A DNA stretch of 38,180 nt, taken from NCBI GenBank assembly GCA_903872565.1, contig CAIQLG010000542.1, forward strand, positions 1 to 38,180. The letters are read 5' to 3'. This DNA comes from an uncultured Lentisphaerota bacterium (GTDB lineage Bacteria > Verrucomicrobiota > Lentisphaeria > Victivallales > GWF2-50-93). The notes under the pieces were generated by a model that was not told the DNA's origin, did no database searches, and saw only the letters and a list, made by a program, of their open reading frames with translations. The translations under genes and the position numbers were made by a program. Of the stretch, positions 24,992-32,856 are shown in pieces (the first letter of the stretch is position 1; each line of letters opens with the position of its first letter).

Positions 24992-25405
24992 CTAGACATA
25001 CTTTTTCTCGAGGATATCCTTTATTGAAATGGCGGACGCAGATTCTCTCAGTTTTTTCGTCAAATGCCGCCAGACTCCGGTCGCGGGGCAGATTTCCTTC
25101 CGAGGACATTCCTTCTTTCCTGAAATGCAGGGAGACATCACAAACTTCCCCTCGAACACCTCTATGAGATCCATTATGCTTATATCCTCGGGAGATTTCC
25201 CCAGCATATATCCGCCGGAACAACCTCTTTCCGTCTTTATGATGCCCGCCTTCTTGAGAGGTATCATTATCTGTTCAATATATGCCTCTGTTAGATCCTG
25301 ATTCTTTGCTATTTCTCTTCCCTGGGAGAGCCTGCCCTCGAGATTGTCGCAGGCAACCTGGATTACAATACGCAGTCCATATCTGGATTTTGTGGAAAGT
25401 TTCAC
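24992..25405 (-). CDS. Rrf2-family transcriptional regulator (IscR/CymR-like)
   Basis: Rrf2 proteins sense Fe-S clusters, cysteine status or nitric oxide and bind DNA by an N-terminal winged helix. The 137-residue product starts KLSTKSRYGLR with the typical helix-turn-helix (QGREIAKNQDLTEAYIEQIM, LKKAGIIKTERG). It has three cysteines, Cys93, Cys100 and Cys106, in an IscR-like spacing that could hold a [2Fe-2S] cluster. The start is GTG 25405 with only a weak ribosome-binding site. Lying directly upstream of cysK, it probably controls that gene, in the manner known for CymR, but its cysteine triad looks like IscR. Which signal it reads cannot be decided here. Confidence 0.9.
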   Translation of the reverse strand: MKLSTKSRYGLRIVIQVACDNLEGRLSQGREIAKNQDLTEAYIEQIMIPLKKAGIIKTERGCSGGYMLGKSPEDISIMDLIEVFEGKFVMSPCISGKKECPRKEICPATGVWRHLTKKLRESASAISIKDILEKKYV

Positions 25406-25512
25406 TATGTCGTACTCAACAATTGACGATCAAATCATGTAAAACAACTTTTAAATACTTTACCTTTTGAATATACATTGAAAACCTTGGAAATACAAAT
25501 GATTATCATAAT

Positions 25513-28086
25513 TTATTTAAAACTGATCTCTCCGTTTTTAAGCCCTAGCTTCAGCGTCGAATTTTCATTGAGCTCACCGGACACAAGCATTCTTGAGATC
25601 GGAGTTTCAATCTCCTTGACGATGACCCTCTTCAACGGGCGAGCACCATATACCGGATCGAAACCACGCTTCGCAAGATGCTTCTTCACATCCTCGGAAA
25701 CGGATAATTCGATGTTCCTCTCCTTGAGGCGAGCTGCGAAATTCGCAAGCTGTATGTCGACGATCTTCACAAGATCCTTTTCCGTAAGCGAATGAAAAAT
25801 AAGAACTTCGTCAATGCGGTTTAGGAATTCCGGCCTGAAGCTGTGCCTGAGCTCTGCCATCAGCTTATCCTTCAATTCGCCCGTCTTTCCAGGATTGTCC
25901 TGGAGCAGATGGCTCCCTATGTTCGATGTCATTATGATAATCGTGTTCTTGAAATTGACAGTCCGCCCGTGCGAGTCGGTCACGCGGCCGTCATCAAGAA
26001 TTTGCAAAAAAACATTGAAGACATCGGGATGAGCCTTTTCTATCTCATCGAAAAGAATGACAGAATATGGTCTTCTGCGGACAGCCTCGGTGAGCTGTCC
26101 ACCCTCGTCGTAGCCGATGTATCCGGGCGGTGCCCCAATTAGTCTCGAGACAGAGTGCTTTTCCATATATTCCGACATGTCTATCCTGACCATGGCTCTT
26201 TCGTCGTCGAAGAGATTGGCGGCCAGAGCTCTTGCAAGTTCTGTCTTTCCGACACCTGTAGGTCCAAGGAATATGAATGAGGCTATTGGCTTGTTCGGAT
26301 CCTTGAGCCCGGCACGCGCCCGCAGGACAGCATCCGCGACCGCGGTTACAGCCTCGTCCTGCGAGATAACCTTCCTGTGGAGGTTTTCCCCGAGGGAGAG
26401 AATCTTCTCCTTTTCACCCGTAACCAGCTTGCTGACAGGGATATGGGTCCATCTGCTGATGATTTCCGCTATGTCATCCTCCGTGACCTCCTCCTTGAGA
26501 AGACTGTTTCCGTTCCCATGTGCGAACTTCTTTTCCGCGTCTTTTATCTGCGCCTCGATCGAGGGAATCGTTCCATGGCGGAGCTCCGCCGCCTTTTCGA
26601 GGTTGTAGTCCCTCTCCGCCTTTTCAAGCGACTGCCGCGCAAGCTCGAGAGTCTCCCTAAGTGTCCTAAGTCCTTTGATGGACTTCTTCTCGTTTTCCCA
26701 TTTTATGCGAAGTTCGCGGTTTTTCTCCTTGAGTTCAGACAAGTCTTTCTCGAGCTCCTTCATCTTGTTTTTGGACTCGCTGTCCTTCTCTTTTCTAAGT
26801 CCTGCGATTTCAATCTCCAGCCGCAGGCATTTTCTTTCGACCTCGTCTATTTCTGTCGGACAGCTGTCAATCTCCGTGCGCAGCTTCGCGCCGGCCTCGT
26901 CAATCAGGTCAATCGCCTTGTCCGGCAGAAACCTGTCGGAAATGTATCTGTCGGAAAGAGCCGCCGCCGCCACCAGGGCGCTGTCGCGGATTTTCACACC
27001 ATGATGTATCTCGTATCTTTCCCTGAGGCCTCTGAGGATGGAAACTGTCTCTTCGACACCGGGCTGGCTCACCAAAACTGACTGGAACCGTCTTTCAAGA
27101 GCGGCATCCTTTTCTATGTACTTTCTGTATTCGTTCAAAGTTGTGGCACCAATGCAATGCAGTTCTCCCCTGGCGAGCATCGGCTTAAGCATGTTTCCCG
27201 CATCAATGGCGCCCTCGGCAGCACCCGCTCCCACAATCGTGTGCAGCTCGTCAATGAAAAGTATGATTTCCCCTCCGCTGTCGGTGATTTCCTTCAGCAC
27301 GGCTTTCAGCCTTTCCTCGAACTCTCCACGGAATTTCGCACCCGCGAGCAATGCGCCCATGTCCAGCGAGACGACCCTGCGGTTCTTGAGCCCCTCCGGC
27401 ACATCCCCCCTTATGATCCTTATGGCAAGCCCCTCCACAATTGCAGTCTTTCCCACTCCCGGTTCGCCTATGAGCACAGGGTTGTTCTTAGTCCTCCTGG
27501 AAAGGATCTGTATGACACGCCTGATTTCCTCGTCGCGGCCGATCACGGGATCAAGTTTGTCACGCCTCGCCAGATCAGTGAGATCCTTGCTGTATTTCTC
27601 TAGAGACTGGAAAGTGTTCTCGGGATTTTCCGATGTGACACGGCTGTTGCCCCTCAGGTCTTTCATTACGGCCATGAGGGAGTCCGGAGTAAGTCCATGC
27701 TTGGCGGCAATGGCCGCAGATTCCTTGTCTGTCTCTATGAGCGCGCCCAGAAGCATCTCCACGCTTACATATTCGTCCTTGATCTTTTCCGACTTCTTTT
27801 CGGCATCGAGAAGTACCGCACTGAAATTTCTCGATGTGTAAACCTCTCCGGCGCCCGGGCCTTCCACGGCAGGACTGGAGGAAAGCTTTTTCGCTATATC
27901 TTTTTCAAGCCCCGGTACATTCACATTCAGCTTCTTGAAAATCTCTGGGATAATGCCGTCCTTCATCGAAACAAGCGATGCAAAAAGATGCATCGGCACA
28001 AGCTCCTGATGCCTGTGTGCAACGGCGATCGAGTGCGCATTGGAAAGCGCCTCCCTGGTCTTCACTGTAAATTTTTCATAATTCAT
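25513..28086 (-). CDS. clpB: Chaperone ClpB
   Basis: ClpB is the Hsp100 disaggregase working with DnaK. The 857-residue protein has an N-terminal Clp domain (residues about 1-145), AAA-1 with GEPGVGKT near 207 and [12 protein letters not shown], and a long charged coiled-coil middle domain (about 400-520). AAA-2 has GPTGVGKT near 607 and the sensor region MTSNIGSHL. Unlike the ClpC in this window it has no IGF-type ClpP loop and no UVR motif, consistent with disaggregation rather than proteolysis. AAAGGAG is just upstream of the ATG, and a TATAAT box lies 54 bases upstream. No CIRCE element was recognised. Confidence 0.95.
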   Translation of the reverse strand: MNYEKFTVKTREALSNAHSIAVAHRHQELVPMHLFASLVSMKDGIIPEIFKKLNVNVPGLEKDIAKKLSSSPAVEGPGAGEVYTSRNFSAVLLDAEKKSEKIKDEYVSVEMLLGALIETDKESAAIAAKHGLTPDSLMAVMKDLRGNSRVTSENPENTFQSLEKYSKDLTDLARRDKLDPVIGRDEEIRRVIQILSRRTKNNPVLIGEPGVGKTAIVEGLAIRIIRGDVPEGLKNRRVVSLDMGALLAGAKFRGEFEERLKAVLKEITDSGGEIILFIDELHTIVGAGAAEGAIDAGNMLKPMLARGELHCIGATTLNEYRKYIEKDAALERRFQSVLVSQPGVEETVSILRGLRERYEIHHGVKIRDSALVAAAALSDRYISDRFLPDKAIDLIDEAGAKLRTEIDSCPTEIDEVERKCLRLEIEIAGLRKEKDSESKNKMKELEKDLSELKEKNRELRIKWENEKKSIKGLRTLRETLELARQSLEKAERDYNLEKAAELRHGTIPSIEAQIKDAEKKFAHGNGNSLLKEEVTEDDIAEIISRWTHIPVSKLVTGEKEKILSLGENLHRKVISQDEAVTAVADAVLRARAGLKDPNKPIASFIFLGPTGVGKTELARALAANLFDDERAMVRIDMSEYMEKHSVSRLIGAPPGYIGYDEGGQLTEAVRRRPYSVILFDEIEKAHPDVFNVFLQILDDGRVTDSHGRTVNFKNTIIIMTSNIGSHLLQDNPGKTGELKDKLMAELRHSFRPEFLNRIDEVLIFHSLTEKDLVKIVDIQLANFAARLKERNIELSVSEDVKKHLAKRGFDPVYGARPLKRVIVKEIETPISRMLVSGELNENSTLKLGLKNGEISFK

Positions 28087-28139
28087 AATATGTTTTCTCC
28101 TTTTTAATATTTGATGATGACAATAGTTCCCTGCAGCGA

Positions 28140-28168
28140 ATTATAGCAAATGTTTTTGTCGTTTCCAG
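28140..28168 (-). promoter_or_regulatory. Candidate sigma70-type promoter of clpB
   Basis: On the - strand a perfect TATAAT occupies 28145-28140, with CTGGAA (28168-28163) 17 bases upstream as a weak -35. The -35 box touches the edge of the palindromic repeat at 28168-28223. Transcription would start about 45 bases before the clpB ATG. No heat-shock-type promoter was identified instead. Confidence 0.5.
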
Positions 28169-28223
28169 TAGGCCCGGCCTCGCCGAGACCGGGCATGCCT
28201 GGTTTCATCGAAACCAGACCTAC
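28168..28223. repeat. Double-hairpin palindromic repeat upstream of clpB
   Basis: The unit is bounded by GTAGG (28168-28172) and CCTAC (28219-28223). It holds hairpin 1, GCCCGGCCTCG...CGAGACCGGGC (28172-28194, one mismatch), and hairpin 2, CTGGTTT(CATCG)AAACCAG (28199-28217). Its architecture, matched ends around two hairpins, mirrors the TGTAGCC family but the sequence is different. The rest of the 28224-28431 spacer shows no gene. Confidence 0.7.
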
Positions 28224-28431
28224 TTCTGTAAATCACGCTAGACAGGCCGTCCCCTTCACCAACTACGCCATTGACGCTTTTTCCCCGCCCGGAAAAACTT
28301 AGAAACGGCAAGACAGCACCTGAAAAACTCACTATCTTGTCATGTAAAGTATATTGCGGACAGGGAAAATGCAAAGCTCTTCGCTAAGTCATGTATATGA
28401 AATCAACCGGAATGATTTCATGTCTTTTCCC

Positions 28432-28509
28432 TTGACAATAATATGTGGGGGGCTAAGTTAGGAGAAAATAAAATGCAAACGAAGTAAATAATAAAGTATA
28501 ATAAAATAA
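28432..28509 (+). promoter_or_regulatory. Promoter/leader of the restriction-modification operon, with a 4-codon mini-ORF
   Basis: TTGACA (28432-28437) is a consensus -35, but the matching -10 position is poor. A strong TTAGGAG (28458-28464) precedes a tiny ORF, ATG CAA ACG AAG TAA (28473-28487). A perfect TATAAT lies at 28497-28502, only 7 bases before the methyltransferase ATG, which itself has no ribosome-binding site. Either the mini-ORF feeds re-initiation at the methyltransferase start, or the TATAAT yields a leaderless message. Confidence 0.4.
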
Positions 28510-29532
28510 ATGAGTTTAACGGCCAAGTCAGACAGGATAGAATATGAGTTAAGACAGGTATCAAAAGAACTCAATGTCTGCAGAACAGAACTTGAGAACT
28601 ACATTTCATCAAACAACCTGACACTTCTTCCTAATGGAAACATTTCTGGACAAACTGCCCAGTTAATTTTTGATTTCTATGTAAGGCAAGACAATAGACC
28701 CGCTTTCAAGCTCCATAAAAATACTAATTCAACAGAAGAGTTTGATTTTGAGACAAAGGGGAAGAAAATTTGCATTTCCCGAAAAGATGTTTTAAGTTTT
28801 TTATCGGACATTCCTGACGAGAGTGTTGATCTCATTGTTACGGATCCAGCATATTCCGGAATGAATCAGATGCTGAAACTGGGAAGGGGGAAAATAATCG
28901 GCAAATACAGTGAAAAGGGGGATGGTCAAAAATGGTTTGACGAGTTTCATGATACTGAACAGAATTACAATATCTTCTTGAAAGAATGTTATAGAATCCT
29001 CAAGAAGGACAGGCACATATATATAATGTTTGATTCATTTTCTCTTCTATCCCTCGCTCCTCTTATAAGAAAGGTATTCGATGTTAAAAATATAATTGTT
29101 TGGGATAAACTTAACATTGGATTGGGGCATTACTTTAGGAGAAGACATGAGTTTATAGTCTTCGCCAGCAAAGGAAAGAGACCTATTAACTCGAAAAGTT
29201 TTCCTGATATTTGGCGAATCAAAAGAATAACTCAATCCAAGTATCCGACGCAAAAACCTGTTGAGATTTTTGAGATGATGATTGCTGCAAGCGCAGAAAA
29301 TGATTTTACAGTTGCAGATCCATTTCTTGGAAGCGGATCTTCGGCGATCGCTAGTATCAAGAGAAACTGTAACTTCATAGGATGCGATATTTCTCTGGCT
29401 TCTATCCAGGCATCTGCCAATCGGATTAGGAACTTCATCAATTCAGGAAGTGATGTTTTACAGCCAGTCAGCTTGGTGGAGGATGATTCAACCAGAAGGG
29501 CTCTTGACAATGGCAAACTTAAACAAAAGTAA
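28510..29532 (+). CDS. Type II DNA methyltransferase (beta-class, likely N6-adenine)
   Basis: The enzyme would methylate DNA to protect it from the neighbouring endonuclease. The 340-residue product has catalytic motif IV, DPAY (Asp112-Tyr115, in LIVTDPAYSGMN), before the SAM-binding motif DPFLGSGSSA (from Asp270). This is the beta-class motif order. SKYPTQKPVEIFEMMI is the usual helix before motif I. DPAY replaces the commoner DPPY; adenine rather than cytosine N4 methylation is inferred from the leading Asp. The first ~75 residues are helical and extra. The gene is AT-rich compared with flanking genes, suggesting transfer. Its 3' end overlaps the endonuclease start by 23 bases. Confidence 0.9.
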   Translation: MSLTAKSDRIEYELRQVSKELNVCRTELENYISSNNLTLLPNGNISGQTAQLIFDFYVRQDNRPAFKLHKNTNSTEEFDFETKGKKICISRKDVLSFLSDIPDESVDLIVTDPAYSGMNQMLKLGRGKIIGKYSEKGDGQKWFDEFHDTEQNYNIFLKECYRILKKDRHIYIMFDSFSLLSLAPLIRKVFDVKNIIVWDKLNIGLGHYFRRRHEFIVFASKGKRPINSKSFPDIWRIKRITQSKYPTQKPVEIFEMMIAASAENDFTVADPFLGSGSSAIASIKRNCNFIGCDISLASIQASANRIRNFINSGSDVLQPVSLVEDDSTRRALDNGKLKQK

Positions 29533-31195
29533 AACTCTCTTTGCTTTTACATCTCCGAGAACTATTGAAAAAATAATTCCAGAGATAAGGCTTCTTGGAG
29601 AAAATTTTGAAGGTAAGCAATGGAACACTCAAACACAGGTGACATTCTTCCGCAATCTATTTTCATCCGCTTTCTATGAGGGCAAATCAATGCCTTCTAA
29701 TATTTCTTTTGCCGCCAGAGACAGGATTACAAGAGCTCCAAAATCTCTGGGGTTTGTTGATCTCAAACCTCAGATAAAAGTGACCGAGATTGGCAAGGTT
29801 CTTTTAACAGAAAAACGTATAAATGAAACGTTTACGAGACAACTCCTTAAATTCCAGCTTCCCTCTCCATATCATAAAAGTTCAACTGACTTATTTTTTG
29901 TGAAACCCTACCTCGAATTTCTCAGACTATTAAGTGATCTCGATTATCTGACTAAGTATGAAACGGCAATTTTCTTCCTCCAACTCACGCATATTAATAG
30001 TTTTATTGAAATCAGGACTAAGATAAAAAAATTCAGGGGGAAGCTTAAAACCAACACTTCAAATCGGAAGAGATTTATAGACGATTGTTTTAATGACGAA
30101 ATACGACAATTATACAAAGATGAAATTGGCAAGAATAATTTTAAGACACGAGAAAGCGATGAACTGAGTCTGAAAAAATTCATTAGGACTAAAAAGAGCA
30201 ATATGTTAGATTATGCGGATGCTTTTATTCGCTATATGCGTGCAACATCTTTAATCACATATGAATCTAAAACATACCGTATTATAATTGCACCATTCAA
30301 AAAGGAAGAAGTCTGTCATATTCTGAACACTATTCCTAGAAAACCTAAAATATTTACAAATGAAAGCAAATTCAAGAAGTATCTCTTTTCTGCCTCAAAC
30401 TTGAGTCTTCTTAACGATTCCGCGGAACGCATCTCTCATCGTTTAAAGAAACTCGGTATAACATGCCCTGCTGGCATGGATATCGAGGGAATGAAAGATA
30501 TTATCGAGTCTGAAGAGAAAAAGATTAGGGACAAAAATATAGATAATACAGTAAAATCTCTCAAAAACAATTATGACGATTATGAAGATGTCAAAAGCAC
30601 TTTCATTCAGATAACTAACCGAGAAGTTCCCGATCCATCTCTTTATCTCGAATGGAATGTCTGGCGTGCTATGACGATGCTTGATGATGCAGTAAAAATT
30701 AATGGTAACTTTTCTTTTGATCTTGACGGCATCCCTTTGAGTAATGCAAAAGGCAACGTGCCAGACATCGAAGTCGAATATGAAGATTTCAATTTGATTG
30801 TGGAAGTTACAATGTCAAGTGGTAATACGCAGTACAATATGGAAGGTGAACCAGTGGCAAGGCATTTCGGAATGGCGCAGCAAAAATCAGACAAAAAAGT
30901 TTTCTGTCTTTTTGTGGCTCCTAATATAAGTAACGGGGCGCTGGCTCACTTTTACAATCTTAATCGGATGAACACTAAGGCTTATGGAGGAAAAACTAGA
31001 ATTGTGCCGATTAACCTTAACCAATTTATCAGGTTTATTGAAAGGGCAAAGTTATCCAATTTTTGCAATCAGAAAGACTTATACGGATTTTTTGATTCTG
31101 CTATTCAGAAAATACAAGACTCTGAAAATGAGGAACTCTGGTTTAAATCCATTGATGAATCAATTTCTAAATGGGGTTCTTCCGCCAAACTATAA
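29510..31195 (+). CDS. AlwI-family type IIS restriction endonuclease (Nt.BspD6I/PleI-like)
   Basis: The 561-residue protein resembles the AlwI family, whose members cut at a distance from short asymmetric sites such as GGATC or GAGTC. The nuclease signature is clear: Asp419 (NVPDIEVEYED), Glu432 (VEVTMSS) and Glu445 (NMEGEPVARH). The exact 13/13 residue spacing equals that of catalytic Asp456, Glu469 and Glu482 recalled for Nt.BspD6I. N-terminal helical DNA-recognition domains precede it. ATG 29510 is preferred over 29450, because AGGG lies about 9 bases upstream and the family-like N-terminus follows. It overlaps the methyltransferase gene, so both are co-translated. The site recognised is not readable. 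The sequence is AT-rich, like its partner. Confidence 0.85.
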   Translation: MANLNKSKTLFAFTSPRTIEKIIPEIRLLGENFEGKQWNTQTQVTFFRNLFSSAFYEGKSMPSNISFAARDRITRAPKSLGFVDLKPQIKVTEIGKVLLTEKRINETFTRQLLKFQLPSPYHKSSTDLFFVKPYLEFLRLLSDLDYLTKYETAIFFLQLTHINSFIEIRTKIKKFRGKLKTNTSNRKRFIDDCFNDEIRQLYKDEIGKNNFKTRESDELSLKKFIRTKKSNMLDYADAFIRYMRATSLITYESKTYRIIIAPFKKEEVCHILNTIPRKPKIFTNESKFKKYLFSASNLSLLNDSAERISHRLKKLGITCPAGMDIEGMKDIIESEEKKIRDKNIDNTVKSLKNNYDDYEDVKSTFIQITNREVPDPSLYLEWNVWRAMTMLDDAVKINGNFSFDLDGIPLSNAKGNVPDIEVEYEDFNLIVEVTMSSGNTQYNMEGEPVARHFGMAQQKSDKKVFCLFVAPNISNGALAHFYNLNRMNTKAYGGKTRIVPINLNQFIRFIERAKLSNFCNQKDLYGFFDSAIQKIQDSENEELWFKSIDESISKWGSSAKL

Positions 31196-31224
31196 GATTG
31201 GGTGCATAAGGTTTTCCGATATAA

Positions 31225-31854
31225 ATTTGTCCAACGTTTTGGATGCATTCGTTGGCGATAGGTTATTCGCCTGCGTACTTGAAAGAAAACGCCGATGGAA
31301 TCAGGCAGGACTGGCCGCGCATTCCATTGCCGAAGAGCAAGGATGCACTTTTAAATTCAGCCAATCTCGGAAAACAAATCGCAGCACTTCTCGACACGGA
31401 AGCTCCGGTTGCCGGAATTACCGCCGGAAAAATCCGCGAAGATATCAGACATATAGCAGTTTTCACCCGTGTTGACGGCAAGCCAGTAACCCCGGAGGAA
31501 GGCGATCTTGATGTCACCGCAGGCTGGGGACACGGCGGCAAGGATAGTGTGACAATGCCGGGCAGAGGGAAAATCCTCGAGAAAGGCGATATGCTGGACA
31601 TCTATCTCAATGATCTCACCTGCTGGAAAAATATTTCAAAGGCAGTATGGGAATACACGATTGGCGGCTATCAGGTGATCAAGAAATGGCTTTCATACCG
31701 GGAGCAGAAAATTCTGGGCCGCGGACTTACAATCGAGGAAGTCCGCTATGTCACCGAAATGTCGCGCCGCATCTATGCCATCACCAATCTCCAGTCCTCG
31801 CTCGATGCGAATTACCGTGAAGTTGTATCTTCAACTTTTGAGATTGCTGGATAA
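31225..31854 (+). pseudogene. C-terminal remnant of a type ISP restriction-modification enzyme
   Basis: The open frame encodes about 205 residues matching the C-terminal region of large single-chain type ISP enzymes: WMHSLAIGYSPAYLKENADG, then DWPRIPLP, LGKQIAALLDTE, GGYQVIKKWLSYRE and LTIEEVRYVTEMSRRI, closing with LDANYREVV. Intact enzymes exceed 1,000 residues, with nuclease, helicase and methyltransferase parts ahead of this; all are missing. Homology seems to begin near 31237, only about 40 bases after the AlwI-family gene stops. Base usage is richer in GC than the adjacent system. The likeliest reading is that the new system replaced the front of an older one. An ATG at 31243 exists but no ribosome-binding site was noted. 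Confidence 0.8.
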
Positions 31855-31916
31855 AAACTCAATGCCGCGTAAGTATTAAGTTAAGCTTATTGCCTGCCTA
31901 AAAAATGGTTCTCCAA

Positions 31917-32009
31917 GTATGCCAGTCTTTCCGACCTGTCCCTCGTAGCTCGAAGAGCGAAGTGGGAGACTGGCTCCCGATTGTGTCCGTTTCGGAAAAC
32001 CGGACATAC
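31917..32009. repeat. Composite palindromic spacer repeat
   Basis: GTATG (31917-31921) and CATAC (32005-32009) bracket internal hairpins: GGGAG(ACTGG)CTCCC (31964-31978) and GTCCG(TTTCGGAAAAC)CGGAC (31985-32005). TTTCCGA near 31928 is echoed as TCGGAAA near 31992. CTCGTAGCTCGAAGAGCG inside resembles the first bases of the window (CTCGTAGCTTCAATCGCACT). No gene is present in 31855-32106. Confidence 0.5.
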
Positions 32010-32106
32010 GCTTACAATGCTGCCAAACCTGAAGATGAAGGAAATAAACGCACGCTAAAGCTGTGAACTCCAACAGTCATTCTGTAATGCGTAACTCTTT
32101 ATTATT

Positions 32107-32210
32107 ACATTAGTTGTAGCCACGGGCACCTGCCCTGCGAAGCCTTTGGCATAGTAGGGTGTTGGCCGTGAACGCCCCCGACGCGGGGGCGGCTACAGTA
32201 AACATTTCCA
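32107..32210. repeat. Dispersed palindromic repeat, copy 3 (long form)
   Basis: This is nearly identical to 2281-2382, from ACATTAGTTGTAGCCACGG through GAAGCCTTTGGCATAGTAGG and the hairpin CGCCCCCGACGCGGGGGCG to GGCTACAGTAAACATTTCCA. Conservation continues outside the TGTAGCC/GGCTACA ends, which defines a unit of about 100 bases. It lies about 50 bases upstream of the strong promoter at 32258. Confidence 0.85.
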
Positions 32211-32257
32211 GCAAATACTGACCTGTTACCGCATACCTGCCTATGTCATTTATTCTC

Positions 32258-32286
32258 TTGACTTCCCCCGGCTTATGTAATATGAT
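32258..32286 (+). promoter_or_regulatory. Near-consensus sigma70 promoter for the tRNA-like transcript
   Basis: TTGACT (32258-32263) and TATGAT (32281-32286) are separated by exactly 17 bases, with one mismatch to consensus in each box. Transcription should start near 32293. No protein start with a ribosome-binding site follows on this strand; the nearest + feature is the tRNA-like fold at 32301-32365. Confidence 0.7.
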
Positions 32287-32300
32287 TTCACATTGATGAG

Positions 32301-32365
32301 CGCCGTATCGTCCAAGGAAGGACGCCGGTTCGCCGGAAACAGTGGTTCAAATCCATTAGCCGCAG
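32301..32365 (+). ncRNA. tRNA-like sequence lacking an anticodon loop (tRNA pseudogene or tRNA-derived RNA)
   Basis: Elements appear in tRNA order. A TC pair precedes a D-arm-like stem GTCC(AAGGAA)GGAC (32310-32323), as in Glu/Gln-type tRNAs. A very short middle hairpin CCGG(TTCG)CCGG (32325-32336) sits where a 17-base anticodon arm should be. Then come a 4-base variable loop and a perfect T-arm form, AGTGG(TTCAAAT)CCATT (32341-32357). The presumptive acceptor strands, CGCCGTA and AGCCGCA, pair poorly (three pairs plus one wobble). It cannot decode, so it is a degraded tRNA or a tRNA-derived structured RNA. A strong promoter sits upstream and a T-rich tract (TATTTTT, 32371-32377) follows. Confidence 0.45.
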
Positions 32366-32391
32366 CCTTCTATTTTTACAGCATACTATTT

Positions 32392-32745
32392 TCAAGCATG
32401 GTTCACAAAGCTGATTTTAAGCTGTTTCCCGCAAGCGGCAGCATATTGCCATAGAGTGTGCAGAGTTACGTTCTGGCTTCCATGTTCGAGCCTTGCGATA
32501 TATGCCTGCTTGGTCTTGAGTAGTTCGGCTATCTGAGTCTGTGTCATCTTTTCGGCCTCCCTGATATGCCGTGCCTGGGAACCTAGTTCTATTTTAAATC
32601 GCGCCTCGTTGTAGGCGCGGCGGTATTCCGGATTTTCCATAACCCCCTTTACAAGCTCCGCATGCCCCTTTTTCAGCTCATCCCAATCCTTTTTGGTCAG
32701 ACGGGTTAGAGATTCGATGTATCTGTCCTCTTTTGTCATTTTCAT
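32392..32745 (-). CDS. XRE/HigA-like helix-turn-helix protein
   Basis: The 117-residue protein has a helical front (residues 1-50) and a C-terminal XRE helix-turn-helix (MTQTQIAELLKTKQAYIARLE, then NVTLHTLWQYAAACGKQLKI). This arrangement is common in HigA-type antitoxins. No HigB-like toxin gene is adjacent on either side. It may be an orphan antitoxin or a small repressor. The double start (ATG at 32745 and two codons later) leaves the exact start uncertain. Its stop lies about 25 bases from the tRNA-like sequence, on the opposite strand. Confidence 0.8.
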   Translation of the reverse strand: MKMTKEDRYIESLTRLTKKDWDELKKGHAELVKGVMENPEYRRAYNEARFKIELGSQARHIREAEKMTQTQIAELLKTKQAYIARLEHGSQNVTLHTLWQYAAACGKQLKISFVNHA

Positions 32746-32856
32746 ATAAACGCCATGACTTTCGGCAATGGGATATATTCTTTTTTCATAAATAACAATA
32801 TAACTTAAAAGTGATAATTCAAATAAAGATTCTGTTTCCCAACATTTTTTCTCATC

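Noticed and set aside
25500-25510. ATGATTATCAT palindrome after clpB as a regulator site or terminator
   Set aside because: Only 11 bases and AT-rich; it has no T-run after a stem and no known operator match.
27038-27841. 267-codon plus-strand open frame over clpB
   Set aside because: Opposite strand of the conserved ClpB AAA-1 region; Ser-rich shadow.
30984-31475. 163-codon frame spanning the endonuclease end and the type ISP remnant
   Set aside because: It crosses two recognised reading frames in another phase and carries no motif.
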